From: Advenella mimigardefordensis DPN7
Lineage (GTDB): Bacteria; Pseudomonadota; Gammaproteobacteria; Burkholderiales; Burkholderiaceae_B
NCBI RefSeq assembly: GCF_000521505.1
Contig: NZ_CP003915.1
Location: 1,240,001 to 1,304,000 of the forward strand
Direction: 5' to 3'
DNA: 64,000 nucleotides
Shown here: piece after piece, positions 41,289 through 50,593 of the stretch
Position numbering within the stretch: the first letter of the stretch is position 1
Layout of the letters: each line of letters starts with the position of its first letter
Notes under the pieces: model-generated
The model's input: the letters and a program-made list of their open reading frames with translations, nothing else
Databases searched by the model: none
Told to the model about the DNA's origin: nothing
Made by a program: the position numbers and the translations under genes

Positions 41289-42140
41289 ATGACAATGCGT
41301 TTTCGGGCCACGGCCCTTGCACTTGGCGTCATGGGAATGATTAGCACGGGAGCGGTGTATGCAGACGCGCCTGCGCTTAAGTCGGTGCACAATGGTGCTG
41401 CGACGATCAGTTATCGCGCCCAGGGAAACGGGCCGCTTGTTCTGCTGATTGCTTCTACCGGGCGGGGGACGCAGGAGTTTGGTCCGCTGGCTGAAAGGCT
41501 CGCGCAACGCGGTTACCGCGTGTTGCGACCGGAACCCCGTGGTATCGGGGGCAGTCACGGTCCCATGGACGGTGTGTCGTTTCATGATTTTGCCAACGAC
41601 TTTGCGGCCGTCATCCGCAACGAAGGCAATAACGCCATTCTGGCGGGACACGCGTATGGCAATTGGATTGCCCGTACGATGGCTTCGGATCACCCGGAGC
41701 TGGCGCGCGGTGTCGTACTTGTCGCTGCTGGCGCCAAGACCTGGCCAAAGGAGCTGAGCGAGGCGATCACGATGATCAACGATCCTGCGTCCTCACGCGA
41801 GCAACGTCTTGATGGGTTGAAACTGGCTTTTTTTGCAGAGGGCAGCGACCCCGAGCCCTGGCTTGAAGGCTGGAATCAAGCGGTGACGCAAAGCCAGCGC
41901 GCGGCCCGCAAACTGACTAATCGGGATGACTGGTGGGCCGGTGGCAAAGCCCCCATGCTTGATTTGCAAGGCGGCGCTGATCCTTTTCGTCCGCAGGCTT
42001 CGCGTGACGAATTGAAGAACGAGTTCGGTGATCGGGTAACGGTCAAAGTGATCGACAACGCAAGTCACGCGTTGCCGGCAGAAAAGCCGGTTGAAACCGC
42101 TGATGCCATTGCAGATTGGGGCGATACATTAAAAGACTGA
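41289..42140 (+). CDS. Exported alpha/beta-hydrolase-like protein with atypical nucleophile elbow
   Basis: 283 residues from ATG 41289 with GGGAGAG five bases upstream (the frame is open further up). Signal peptide to about residue 25 (G-A-V-Y-A-D-A). The alpha/beta fold pattern is clear: P-L-V-L-L-I-A-S-T-G-R-G (oxyanion region), R-V-L-R-P-E-P-R-G-I-G-G-S, then the elbow A-G-H-A-Y-G-N-W-I-A-R. In active enzymes the elbow is G-x-S-x-G; here the Ser is Ala. The acid (D-P-F-R-P) and His (N-A-S-H-A) positions are kept. Serine-ester hydrolysis is thus doubtful. Single gene. Confidence 0.78.
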   Translation: MTMRFRATALALGVMGMISTGAVYADAPALKSVHNGAATISYRAQGNGPLVLLIASTGRGTQEFGPLAERLAQRGYRVLRPEPRGIGGSHGPMDGVSFHDFANDFAAVIRNEGNNAILAGHAYGNWIARTMASDHPELARGVVLVAAGAKTWPKELSEAITMINDPASSREQRLDGLKLAFFAEGSDPEPWLEGWNQAVTQSQRAARKLTNRDDWWAGGKAPMLDLQGGADPFRPQASRDELKNEFGDRVTVKVIDNASHALPAEKPVETADAIADWGDTLKD

Positions 42141-42204
42141 CTGATACCGCCAGGTAGGTCAACGGTAAGGCTGATCGCCTGAATGACAGACGCTGCAATG
42201 ATGA

Positions 42205-43170
42205 TTATGCCTGCGGTGTCTCAGTCGCCACAGCCCCTCCGGGCTTCGGCGCAGCCGCCGCATTTGGCCTGTCACTGCGCGCTTCCTGTTTCTGCAACTG
42301 ACGTAATGATCGCATCACTGCCGGGACAGTGACGGCAAAGCGCCAGTATTTGCGACGCCAGGCGCGTAGCGGCAACCACAAGTGAGGCACGATAACACCA
42401 GCGGCCCATTGAGGGCGCCAGCGCAGCATATTACGGGGCCGATGAGAAATAGTCACGGTGGGCACGCCAAGTGCCGAAGCCAGGTGGCCAATGCCTGAAT
42501 CGTTGCCGATCATATATCCGGATTCATGAATAAATTCGCCCAGCGCCCGCAGTGATGCAAACTGGTTGACCGTGAACGGCTGCCCCTTTGCGGCAGCCTG
42601 CCATGCCGCTGCTTCGCGTTCTTCAACGACAAAGTGAACGTCATAGCCATCGCGAGACAAGCGTTGCGCCAGTTGAATAAACCTGGCATCAGACCAATAA
42701 CGCTCGGCTGTCCCCGCTGTTGGATGAATCACAATACGCTTGCTGTTCTGCCGTCCGCGCTCCGGATGCAGGGGCATCAGCTCGCAGGCATCGGACCAGT
42801 CTTCAATACCATAAACCGCCAGGGCAAACTGGCGTAATTCATCCAGAAAAAGGGTGGAGCGTACAGGGTTCTGATGCAGCCAGATGGTCAACGATTGCAG
42901 TGGACGTGGGCAGTTGTGTGGATCAAGCATAAGGGGCTGATCCACATCCATCTGGAATATACTGTCAAATTCAGTGAGCGCCGCCAGGCCTTCAGAAGGG
43001 ATAGGCCGGACCTCAAGCCCGGGCAACCACGCGGCCAGTGCATGCACCTGCCGTCCGAATACGGTGACACGGTGGCCTTTGCGCAGCAGATTGTGCGCCA
43101 GTGGGAGCAGTAACAGGGAATCGCCAAGCTTATTGGAAACCAGGAAAGCGATATGTTCGGAAGCGCTCAT
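42205..43170 (-). CDS. Glycosyltransferase family 9 (heptosyltransferase-like)
   Basis: 321 residues. N-terminal V-S-N-K-L-G-D-S-L-L-L-L-P-L-A-H-N-L (acceptor-domain motif of GT9), mid-part I-V-I-H-P-T-A-G-T-A-E-R-Y-W (donor-domain opening, normally H-P-G-A-S), and G-N-D-S-G-I-G-H-L-A-S-A-L-G-V-P-T-V (nucleotide-sugar binding). These enzymes add heptose or other sugars to the LPS core. The C-terminal tail is low-complexity (Ala/Pro rich). It is not in an LPS cluster in this window; the sugar is unknown. Confidence 0.83.
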   Translation of the reverse strand: MSASEHIAFLVSNKLGDSLLLLPLAHNLLRKGHRVTVFGRQVHALAAWLPGLEVRPIPSEGLAALTEFDSIFQMDVDQPLMLDPHNCPRPLQSLTIWLHQNPVRSTLFLDELRQFALAVYGIEDWSDACELMPLHPERGRQNSKRIVIHPTAGTAERYWSDARFIQLAQRLSRDGYDVHFVVEEREAAAWQAAAKGQPFTVNQFASLRALGEFIHESGYMIGNDSGIGHLASALGVPTVTISHRPRNMLRWRPQWAAGVIVPHLWLPLRAWRRKYWRFAVTVPAVMRSLRQLQKQEARSDRPNAAAAPKPGGAVATETPQA

Positions 43171-43277
43171 GAAAAATACGCAGTTGACGGAGGTTGTGAT
43201 TATGATTGAAGCGCATCATATTGATAAATCAGGGAAAAAGCAACGCAGACGAGCGTGGAGCGAAAAATAATAGATGC

Positions 43278-43308
43278 CAGTTGTCGTTCTGGTGTTTGAT
43301 GACAACTG
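43278..43308 (-). terminator. Hairpin downstream of the RegA-like gene
   Basis: CAGTTGTC/GACAACTG, a perfect 8-bp stem with a 15-nt loop, about 80 bases after the response regulator stop. On the minus strand a T-rich tract (TTATTTTT) follows after a short distance. Possible terminator of the cyo-surf1-reg transcript. Confidence 0.4.
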
Positions 43309-43387
43309 TTATTGTGTTTTGCTGATGGACGTTAAATATCGTGGTCGCCGGCTGGCTTTTAATACGTCAATTGCGTCTGTAATGACG

Positions 43388-43936
43388 CTATTTCACTTGT
43401 TGTTTGTTCAGCTTGCGGGCAAGTGTGCGGCGGTGCATGCCCAGGCGGCGGGCTGTTTCTGAAATATTGAAGCCTGTTTCTGCGAGTGTTTCGTGGATGC
43501 GTTCCCATTCCAGCGTCTTGATGGACGACTGGCGTGCGGTAACCTTCACGTCGGTCACGCCGTCCGAACGTCCAAAGGCGGCTTCAATGTCATCTGTATT
43601 GGCCGGTTTGGCAAGATAATGGCATGCGCCCAGCTTGATGGCCTCAACAGCTGTGGCAATACTGGCAAATCCGGTCAGTACGACGATCAGCATGTCAGGA
43701 TGATGGGCATGCAGCGTCTTCACGCAGTCCAGCCCGGAGCCATCCCCCTTCAGCTTCAGATCAACAACAGCATAGCCGGGTGTGCTGTGCTCCAGAACGG
43801 CAAGCAAGGATTCCTGACTGTTGGCAGTGACAACGTGATAACCTCGACGTTCCAGGGAGCGGCTGAGTGTGCGTGCGAACGCTGCATCGTCTTCCACGAT
43901 GAGTAGCTCACCCTTAGTGATGTCTTCGGTCGTCAA
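43388..43936 (-). CDS. regA: RegA/PrrA/ActR-family redox response regulator
   Basis: 182 residues, usual length. Receiver domain (about 10-125): L-I-V-E-D-D (acidic pocket), V-V-D-L-K-L (phospho-acceptor Asp59 or close), L-T-G-F-A-S-I-A-T-A-V-E-A-I-K-L-G-A and Y-L-A-K-P. A short linker leads to a Fis-type helix-turn-helix at the very end (F-N-I-S-E-T-A-R-R-L-G-M-H-R-R-T-L-A-R-K-L), the hallmark of RegA. It overlaps the kinase gene by four bases. In relatives RegA controls respiratory and carbon-fixation genes according to quinone redox state. Confidence 0.9.
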   Translation of the reverse strand: MTTEDITKGELLIVEDDAAFARTLSRSLERRGYHVVTANSQESLLAVLEHSTPGYAVVDLKLKGDGSGLDCVKTLHAHHPDMLIVVLTGFASIATAVEAIKLGACHYLAKPANTDDIEAAFGRSDGVTDVKVTARQSSIKTLEWERIHETLAETGFNISETARRLGMHRRTLARKLNKQQVK

Positions 43937-45282
43937 TGATCCTCTCCGTTTTCCAGTTTGATGGCTGATAGGGATAGTGACAGTGTAACTGATGCGCCGC
44001 CGGACAGCAGATTTTGTGCGGTAATACTGCCACCCAGGGTGCGGGCAACATTGACGCAGAGAAACAGACCAAGCCCGCCGCCGGGCTGGCCTTTGTTTGA
44101 ATTGTAAGGCTGCCCTAAATGCGCCAGGATGTCCGGGGCAAATCCAGGACCGTCATCCATGACGGTCAGAATCAGATTATCTTCCTTACGAATCACTTCC
44201 ACCCGCAGCCAGTCCGGAGAGGCTTCCAGTGCATTGTCCAGAATATTGCAAATGACCTGCTGCAAAGCAGAGTCTGAGACGATGCGCATATCCTGACCAA
44301 AATGGTTTTCATAAAGCATCTGCCTGGGCTGGCGAAGTGTCCGCCATTGTTCCAGTACCTGATCGAGAAACTTGTGCACGGTGGTTTCAGTTGGCGATTC
44401 ACCGCGTGTTTTACCGGCAGAGACCAGAATGCCGGTAACGATCGCCTTGCAGCGCATGACCTGAGTCTGCATTTCATCGATTTCCTGCAGCAGTTCCGGA
44501 CTCTTGGTAAAGGGTAGCATATGCTGCCAGTCGCCCAGAATGACCGCCATCGTAGATAGCGGTGTGCCCAGTTCGTGCGCAGCGCCGGATGCCAGCAGGC
44601 CCATGCGGACAATATGTTCTTCTTCTGCGGCAGCCTGGCGCATGGCGGCCAGGTGGGTATCGCGCATGCGCAGGTTACGGCTGATGCGTGTCATGAACAC
44701 CATGATCAAAGCTGCATTGAGCGTGAAGCACAGTAGCATGCCCACGACGTACAGGCTGTTCAGACCCTGTTCATGGGCGGGTTGCAGAATCAGCGTTTGC
44801 TTTGACAGTGCAAGCCAGGCAAAGCAGGCGCTGGTAATGCCCACCATGATCCATGTGCTGCGCGGCGTGAGCAGAACCGCTGCCAGTGTCAGTTGTAGCA
44901 GGAACAGAAAAATAAACGGGTTGCTCGCACCGCCGCTATAGTGCAACTGGGCGGTGAGTATGCCCACATCGGCCAGCAGTGCGACAAAAAGCTGGGTGTT
45001 GCTGACGGGATTGCCCGCACGAAGGAACAGCATGCTGCCCACGTTGAACAGTACCAGCAGCAATACCAGGGCCAGCATGTGTTTGAGCGGAAGCTCAAGA
45101 TCCAGCAGAAACTGCGCTACCAGAATGGTCATTACCTGACCCAGTACGGCAATCCAGCGTAACTGGATCAATTGCAGCATATTCTTGCGGCCGGTGGCAT
45201 TGCCATCATCAAGGCCACCTAAATCCGTTGCCTGCAGAAATGTAGTCCGACTCAGGGTGGACTGGTTTTGAAAAGGGTCCAA
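43933..45282 (-). CDS. regB: RegB/PrrB-family redox-sensing histidine kinase
   Basis: 449 residues. Six predicted spans (about 45-200), with the quinone-binding G-G-A-S-N-P-F (117-123) between them. H-box G-A-A-H-E-L-G-T-P-L with His236. Cys278 in M-R-C-K fits the redox-active cysteine of RegB (Cys265 in Rhodobacter). N-box N-I-L-D-N-A-L-E-A and G-boxes D-D-G-P-G-F and G-L-G-L-F complete the kinase. Both redox-sensing elements are kept. It lies 48 bases after the SURF1 gene on the same strand, thus probably transcribed with the quinol oxidase. Confidence 0.92.
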   Translation of the reverse strand: MDPFQNQSTLSRTTFLQATDLGGLDDGNATGRKNMLQLIQLRWIAVLGQVMTILVAQFLLDLELPLKHMLALVLLLVLFNVGSMLFLRAGNPVSNTQLFVALLADVGILTAQLHYSGGASNPFIFLFLLQLTLAAVLLTPRSTWIMVGITSACFAWLALSKQTLILQPAHEQGLNSLYVVGMLLCFTLNAALIMVFMTRISRNLRMRDTHLAAMRQAAAEEEHIVRMGLLASGAAHELGTPLSTMAVILGDWQHMLPFTKSPELLQEIDEMQTQVMRCKAIVTGILVSAGKTRGESPTETTVHKFLDQVLEQWRTLRQPRQMLYENHFGQDMRIVSDSALQQVICNILDNALEASPDWLRVEVIRKEDNLILTVMDDGPGFAPDILAHLGQPYNSNKGQPGGGLGLFLCVNVARTLGGSITAQNLLSGGASVTLSLSLSAIKLENGEDH

Positions 45283-45330
45283 TTCAGATGCCTTGGGGTT
45301 GTCGCCAGGCCTATGCTGGAAAACGGCGAG

Positions 45331-46140
45331 TTATTTTTCCGGCTTGCGGATGCGAAACTCTTCGCGCCAAACATAGCACACGGCGAAGATGACCAGTATG
45401 GCCAGACCAAACCAGGTGATGGCATACATTAAATGATTATTATTGAATGATACTACCGTCAGGCCTCCCACAGGCAGATATTCATCTGCAATATGCAACT
45501 GACCCGAGGCGCTTGCGGCTGTCGCCTGCGCTGGTTCATTGCTATCGGATGGCGAAGTAGATGAAGTGCCGGGAAAAATGCGGGCGCCGGGACCATCGGC
45601 ATCGACGAAATAGGGTGCCAGCTGACTTAACCCACGGCTTTGTCCAATTTGCTGCACGTCTCTGGAAAACCAGCGATCCTCTTGCGGACGATTGTCGCGC
45701 AGAAAGCCGCCACCAGGTTCGGTCAGGCGCATCAGGCCGGTCAGCGTGACTTTGCCGGCAGCCGGTTGACTGTGCTGCCAGGCGCCGCTCTTTTGCGCCT
45801 GAGGAACAAAGCCACGGTTGACCAGGACGGTACTCTGATCATCAAGCAGTAGAGGCGTCATAACCCAGTAACCGGTACCAAGAACGGTTGATGCCTGCAC
45901 CAGCGCAGATTTTTCATAAAGATAGGTGCCGTGCAGCCTGATGCGGCGATATTCATCGCGGGACGCTGTAACGGTATTCCAGTCGCTGCGAGCCGGCGGT
46001 GCGACGGCCGGAGCATGAATACGCTGCGCCACTCGTTCTATCAGATCCAGTTTCCAGGCGCGTCGTTCCACTTGCCAGATACCAAGCGCACAAAAGCCGG
46101 CAAAAACCAGGGTGGCAATCAGTAGCCAGATGACAAGCAC
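45331..46140 (-). CDS. SURF1-family oxidase assembly protein
   Basis: 269 residues from a GTG at 46138-46140; the frame is open up to about 46215 with a Pro-rich extension, so the true start may be further upstream. Two membrane spans, at the N-terminus (A-T-L-V-F-A-G-F-C-A-L-G-I-W-Q) and C-terminus (Y-A-I-T-W-F-G-L-A-I-L-V-I-F), enclose a periplasmic domain with the family motifs L-G-I-W-Q-V-E-R-R-A-W-K, V-L-V-N-R-G-F-V-P and N-N-H-L-M-Y-A-I-T-W. SURF1 proteins help insert haem into haem-copper oxidases; next to cyoABCD it should serve the bo3-type quinol oxidase. An inserted low-complexity Ser/Thr/Ala stretch (about 193-212) is unusual. Confidence 0.87.
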   Translation of the reverse strand: MLVIWLLIATLVFAGFCALGIWQVERRAWKLDLIERVAQRIHAPAVAPPARSDWNTVTASRDEYRRIRLHGTYLYEKSALVQASTVLGTGYWVMTPLLLDDQSTVLVNRGFVPQAQKSGAWQHSQPAAGKVTLTGLMRLTEPGGGFLRDNRPQEDRWFSRDVQQIGQSRGLSQLAPYFVDADGPGARIFPGTSSTSPSDSNEPAQATAASASGQLHIADEYLPVGGLTVVSFNNNHLMYAITWFGLAILVIFAVCYVWREEFRIRKPEK

Positions 46141-46281
46141 CCAGGTCCGTTTCGGACGAGGAGAATCAGGTTGGGGAAGGGGGGGAAGAGAAGGGGTGTT
46201 GACGGTAGTCTCCTGCCGGACCCCCAGGCGCTACCAAGTCGTTGTGACCGGTATGCCTGCGGGGTCCGCGGAAAGCGTGAA

Positions 46282-46683
46282 TCAGAGCATGTCTTTCATG
46301 TCGTGAATCATATCGGGCATCATGTTGGTGTTCAGATGGTACATGACCCACAGCGAGCCGGCCAGTGCGATGACGACGATGATAAGCGTAAAGATCATGG
46401 CCAGCATGCTCCAGCCGCCTTCAGCGCGCGTGTTCATGTGCAGGAAGTACACAATATGCACACACATCTGTACGGCGCCCAGGCCCAGGATAACCAGGGC
46501 GGTAACACCGGATTTTTCGAACACGTTACCCATGACCAGCCAGAAAGGAATGATGGTCAGGATGACAGACAGGATGAAACCTGTCATGTAGCCGCGAAAG
46601 GTGCTTTCGGCGTGTCCGTCACCATCATGGTGATCGTCATGTGTGGTTGCGTGGTGATGCGTTGTATCGGAAGGTGAGGTCAT
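46282..46683 (-). CDS. cyoD: Cytochrome o ubiquinol oxidase subunit IV
   Basis: 133 residues from ATG 46681-46683, coupled to the cyoC stop (ATGA). A His/Asp-rich N-terminal tail (H-H-H-A-T-T-H-D-D-H-H) is followed by three membrane spans with the family features F-R-G-Y-M-T-G-F-I-L-S, Q-M-C-V-H-I-V-Y-F-L-H-M and W-V-M-Y-H-L-N. Small accessory subunit of the bo3-type quinol oxidase. The gap before SURF1 (46141-46281) holds no cyoE. Confidence 0.9.
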   Translation of the reverse strand: MTSPSDTTHHHATTHDDHHDGDGHAESTFRGYMTGFILSVILTIIPFWLVMGNVFEKSGVTALVILGLGAVQMCVHIVYFLHMNTRAEGGWSMLAMIFTLIIVVIALAGSLWVMYHLNTNMMPDMIHDMKDML

Positions 46684-47318
46684 GGCAGGACACCCATCAG
46701 GTAGACAAAGGTAAATACGGCGATCCAGATAACATCCAGAAAGTGCCAGAACATGGACAGACACATCAGGCGACGCCGGTTCTCAGGAATCAGGCCATGC
46801 TTTTTCAGTTGAAACAGCAGCGTGACCAGCCAGATGATCCCGAAGGTCACGTGCAGACCGTGTGTGCCCACCAGCGTAAAGAAGGAGGACAGGAATGCGC
46901 TGCGCTGAGGAACGGCATTGATATGGAACAGATGAGCAAATTCATATAGTTCCAATCCCAGGAAGGCGAGTCCGAAAAGGCCGGTAATACCCAGCCAGAT
47001 CATGGCAGGACGCAGGCGATTGCGCTGGGCTTCCAGCATGCAGAACCCGTAGGTAATGGAAGAGAGCAACAGCATGGCTGTATTGACCGCCACCAGCGGC
47101 AGTTCAAACAGGTCTGCGCCGGATGGGCCTGCCGCATAATTGCGACCCACTACGCCATGCACGGCGAACAGGCAGGCAAAGATCAGGCAGTCGCTCATCA
47201 GGTAGATCCAGAACCCCAGTGAGGTACCGTTCTGCGGGTGGTGATCTTCTTTCAGGTAGAAATCAAGTGGCGCGTTGGCCGCGACTTCTCGGGGGGAAAT
47301 GGCAGTAGTATCAGACAT
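46680..47318 (-). CDS. cyoC: Cytochrome o ubiquinol oxidase subunit III
   Basis: 212 residues from ATG 47316-47318, overlapping the cyoB stop by eight bases. Five predicted spans with the subunit III motifs [26 protein letters not shown] and W-H-F-L-D-V-I-W. Usual length for quinol-oxidase subunit III. Confidence 0.93.
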   Translation of the reverse strand: MSDTTAISPREVAANAPLDFYLKEDHHPQNGTSLGFWIYLMSDCLIFACLFAVHGVVGRNYAAGPSGADLFELPLVAVNTAMLLLSSITYGFCMLEAQRNRLRPAMIWLGITGLFGLAFLGLELYEFAHLFHINAVPQRSAFLSSFFTLVGTHGLHVTFGIIWLVTLLFQLKKHGLIPENRRRLMCLSMFWHFLDVIWIAVFTFVYLMGVLP

Positions 47319-49302
47319 GGTTTGCAAGCAGGCGAGTGCGTTCGGCTTCGGTACGGGCAACATCTTCTGCACGAATGTAATAATCGCGCTTGTAGTTGAA
47401 CGTATGGTAAATGGTACCGCCAATCATGGCGACAAAGGTTACGGCGCTGACAAGCCACATATGCCACACCAGCGCAAATCCCAGCAGTGTGCAAAGACCG
47501 GCGATGATGATGCCGGCGCCGGTATTGGCGGGCATATGGATCGGCAGGAAGCCGCTTTGCGGACGTTGTACCTTGTGCTGTTTCATCTGTGCCCAGGCAT
47601 CGCTGTCATGTACTTGCGGGGTGAACGCGAAGTTATAGACAGGAGGAGGCGATGAAGTAGACCATTCCAGTGTGCGTCCATTCCATGGGTCGCCGGTCAC
47701 GTCGCGCAGTGAATCACGCTTGATATAGCTGACAACCAGCTGGATCAGGAAGCAGGCAATGCCCAGCGCAATGATGAACGCGCCCACTGCAGCGATCTGG
47801 AACCAGATCTGCAGGGAATGATCTTCAAAGTGGCTCAGGCGACGGGTAACACCCATAAAGCCCAGTACGTACAGTGGCATGAAAGCCATGTAGAAGCCGA
47901 TCAGCCAGCACCAGAACGAGCACTTGCCCCAGAATGGGTCCAGCTTGTAACCGAATGCTTTGGGGAACCAGTAAGTGATCGCGGCGAACAGGCCGAATAA
48001 CACGCCACCGATAATCACGTTGTGAAAGTGTGCGATCAGGAAGAGACTGTTGTGCAGGACGAAATCGGCCGAAGGGATGGCAAGCATCACGCCTGTCATA
48101 CCGCCGATAACGAAGGTTACCATGAAGCCAATGGTCCACATCATAGGGACATCGAAGCGGATTCGGCCGCGATACATGGTGAACAGCCAGTTGAAGAGCT
48201 TGGCGCCGGTAGGAATCGAAATGATCATTGTGGCAATACCGAAGAAGGAATTGACACTGGCACCCGAACCCATGGTGAAAAAGTGATGCAGCCAGACCAG
48301 GTACGACAGAATGGTGATGACGACAGACGCGTACACCATAGAAGCGTAGCCGAACAGGCGTTTGCCGCTATACGTGGACACAATTTCAGAGAAGACGCCG
48401 AACAATGGCAGAATCAGAATATAAACTTCAGGGTGGCCCCAAATCCAGATCAGATTCACGTACATCATGGGGTTGCCGCCCAGATCGTTCGTGAAAAAAT
48501 TAGTGCCAACATAGCGATCCAGTGTGAGCAGGGCCAGAACGGCTGTCAGCACGGGGAACGATGCCACAATCAGGGCGTTGGTACACAGTGACGTCCAGGT
48601 GAACACCGGCATTTTCATCATGCCCATGCCGGGAGCCCGCATCTTGACGATGGTGACAATCAGGTTAATGCCCGATAGGGTTGTACCAACCCCCGCCACC
48701 TGCAAGGCCCATATATAGTAATCCATCCCGACACTGGGACTGTGCTGGATACCGGACAGTGGTGGATAGGCCAGCCAGCCAGTGGTGGAGAACTCACCAA
48801 TGAACAGGGAAATCATCACCAGAATGGCGCCACCAGTGGTCATCCAGAAACTGAAGTTGTTCAGGAACGGAAAGGCGACATCCCGTGCACCGATCTGCAG
48901 CGGGACGATATAGTTCATCAGGCCCGTAACCAGTGGCATGGCGACGAAGAAGATCATGATCACGCCGTGGGCGGTGAAGATCTGGTCGTAATGGTGAGGT
49001 GGCAGGTAGCCAGTGGAATCGCCAAAAGCGATGGCCTGCTGGATCCGCATCATGATGGCATCGGAAAAGCCGCGCAACAGCATGATCAGACCAAGAATCA
49101 TGTACATGATGCCAATCTTCTTATGGTCAATGCTGGTGAACCATTCCACCCAAAGGTAGCGCCACAGCTTGAAGTAGCTGATTGCGGCAAGCAAGGCGAC
49201 ACCGCCGATTAACACGACCGCGAAGGTGGCGATCAGGATAGGCTCGTGGAAGGGTATGGCGTCCCAACTGAGGCGACCGAAAATAAGGGAATTCAGATCC
49301 AT
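47311..49302 (-). CDS. cyoB: Cytochrome o ubiquinol oxidase subunit I
   Basis: 663 residues, about 15 spans. Catalytic core with low-spin haem, high-spin haem and CuB. His ligands are visible in [22 protein letters not shown] (CuB His and cross-linked Tyr), W-L-H-H-F-F and A-H-F-H-N-V (both haems). The G-H-P-E-V-Y glutamate proton-channel residue (E286 type) is present. It pumps protons while reducing O2 with ubiquinol. Confidence 0.96.
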   Translation of the reverse strand: MDLNSLIFGRLSWDAIPFHEPILIATFAVVLIGGVALLAAISYFKLWRYLWVEWFTSIDHKKIGIMYMILGLIMLLRGFSDAIMMRIQQAIAFGDSTGYLPPHHYDQIFTAHGVIMIFFVAMPLVTGLMNYIVPLQIGARDVAFPFLNNFSFWMTTGGAILVMISLFIGEFSTTGWLAYPPLSGIQHSPSVGMDYYIWALQVAGVGTTLSGINLIVTIVKMRAPGMGMMKMPVFTWTSLCTNALIVASFPVLTAVLALLTLDRYVGTNFFTNDLGGNPMMYVNLIWIWGHPEVYILILPLFGVFSEIVSTYSGKRLFGYASMVYASVVITILSYLVWLHHFFTMGSGASVNSFFGIATMIISIPTGAKLFNWLFTMYRGRIRFDVPMMWTIGFMVTFVIGGMTGVMLAIPSADFVLHNSLFLIAHFHNVIIGGVLFGLFAAITYWFPKAFGYKLDPFWGKCSFWCWLIGFYMAFMPLYVLGFMGVTRRLSHFEDHSLQIWFQIAAVGAFIIALGIACFLIQLVVSYIKRDSLRDVTGDPWNGRTLEWSTSSPPPVYNFAFTPQVHDSDAWAQMKQHKVQRPQSGFLPIHMPANTGAGIIIAGLCTLLGFALVWHMWLVSAVTFVAMIGGTIYHTFNYKRDYYIRAEDVARTEAERTRLLANHV

Positions 49303-49374
49303 GGGCTCAAATTATTGAAAATAGAGTGACGGCCAATACTATTGGCCGGGATAGTGCTTACTGAGGACATCGCC

Positions 49375-50445
49375 TCAGGGTGCAGCATTCATCAGTTTAA
49401 GCGAGGCAAAGGCGGGGTCTGTGGTCGTGCAAAAGGCACTCACATAGACCCGATGTTGCACGTTCTCCAGGCCGAGGTTGCTTCGGGTGGTTTGATCCAG
49501 TTCAGCCATATTGTACAAGCCAGGCACACCCATCCCCCCTTTCGCATCGATCGCCATTATGTCGCGCATGCACATGCGGTTGGGTTCGACGCAACGATTC
49601 AGGATAGCGTCATACAGACCGGATGCGACGCTGGAGTAATGTCGTACCGGTTCACGCTCGCTGGGCGCTTCCAGTTGCAGATAGGCTACTCGACTCAACT
49701 CAGTCGGGCTTTGCTTGACTGTTTTTACCCATGCATCGAAGGCTTCTGTATTCAGGCCATGGAATTTAAAGCGCATGCCAGAGAAACCGGCACCACTGTA
49801 ATTAGAGGAAAAACCGTCGTAGACGCCTTCCTTATTGATGATTGCATGCAGTTGTGTTTCCATGCCGGCCATGGTGTAGATCTGACCTGCGAGCGCTGGA
49901 ATAAAGAAGGAATTCATGACGCTGGATGATGTCAGCCGGAACGCAATCGGGCGGTCCACTGGCGCCGCCAGTTCATTGACAGTTGCAATACCGTACTCGG
50001 GGTAGAAAAACAGCCATTTCCAGTCCAGCGCGACGACTTCTACCGTTAACGGCTTAACGTTAGCTGGCAGCGCACGTTGTGCGTCAATACGTTCAAGTGG
50101 ACGATAGGGGTCCAGTTTATGCGTGCTGACCCAGGTGACGGCACCCAGTGCAATGATAATAAGCAGGGGAACCAGCCAGATGACCAGTTCGATGAGCGTA
50201 GAATGATTCCATTCCGGCGCATAGGTTGCCTTGGTGTTAGATGCGCGATAACGCCACGCAAAGAACAATGTAAGGAAAATGACCGGCAGGATCACAATCA
50301 GCATTAATGCAACTGAAATATAGATCAGGTTGCGCTGCTGTAGCGCTATATCGCCGGAAGGTGAGAGCAGAACTGCGTTGCACCCCGCAAGAACGGGGAC
50401 AATTGCCAATAGGGCCAGGAGTCGAAATGTTTTGGATTGAAGCAT
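49375..50445 (-). CDS. cyoA: Cytochrome o ubiquinol oxidase subunit II
   Basis: 356 residues. Lipoprotein signal with L-A-G-C (Cys about residue 22), two membrane spans and a periplasmic cupredoxin-like domain. The CuA ligands are absent (the region V-M-N-S-F-F-I-P-A-L-A-G-Q-I-Y-T-M-A-G-M lacks the Cys pair), as expected for a quinol rather than a cytochrome c oxidase. It is the first gene of the cyoABCD operon; the promoter should be in 50446-50593, shared with the divergent MFS gene. The C-terminal region is longer than in E. coli CyoA and contains extra Cys residues (R-C-V-E-P-N-R-M-C-M-R). Confidence 0.94.
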   Translation of the reverse strand: MLQSKTFRLLALLAIVPVLAGCNAVLLSPSGDIALQQRNLIYISVALMLIVILPVIFLTLFFAWRYRASNTKATYAPEWNHSTLIELVIWLVPLLIIIALGAVTWVSTHKLDPYRPLERIDAQRALPANVKPLTVEVVALDWKWLFFYPEYGIATVNELAAPVDRPIAFRLTSSSVMNSFFIPALAGQIYTMAGMETQLHAIINKEGVYDGFSSNYSGAGFSGMRFKFHGLNTEAFDAWVKTVKQSPTELSRVAYLQLEAPSEREPVRHYSSVASGLYDAILNRCVEPNRMCMRDIMAIDAKGGMGVPGLYNMAELDQTTRSNLGLENVQHRVYVSAFCTTTDPAFASLKLMNAAP

Positions 50446-50593
50446 GCCAAAAAGTAGCCAGCGTGGAACCGTGGAAAAAATATAGCATATACTTAAACCG
50501 TTCCCATTAGGAATTGGACGTTTTGTCCTATGGTGTAAATGCGCGGCAGATGCGATCCTTCGTCTTTAGCTCATATTAACTGAAATTGAACTT

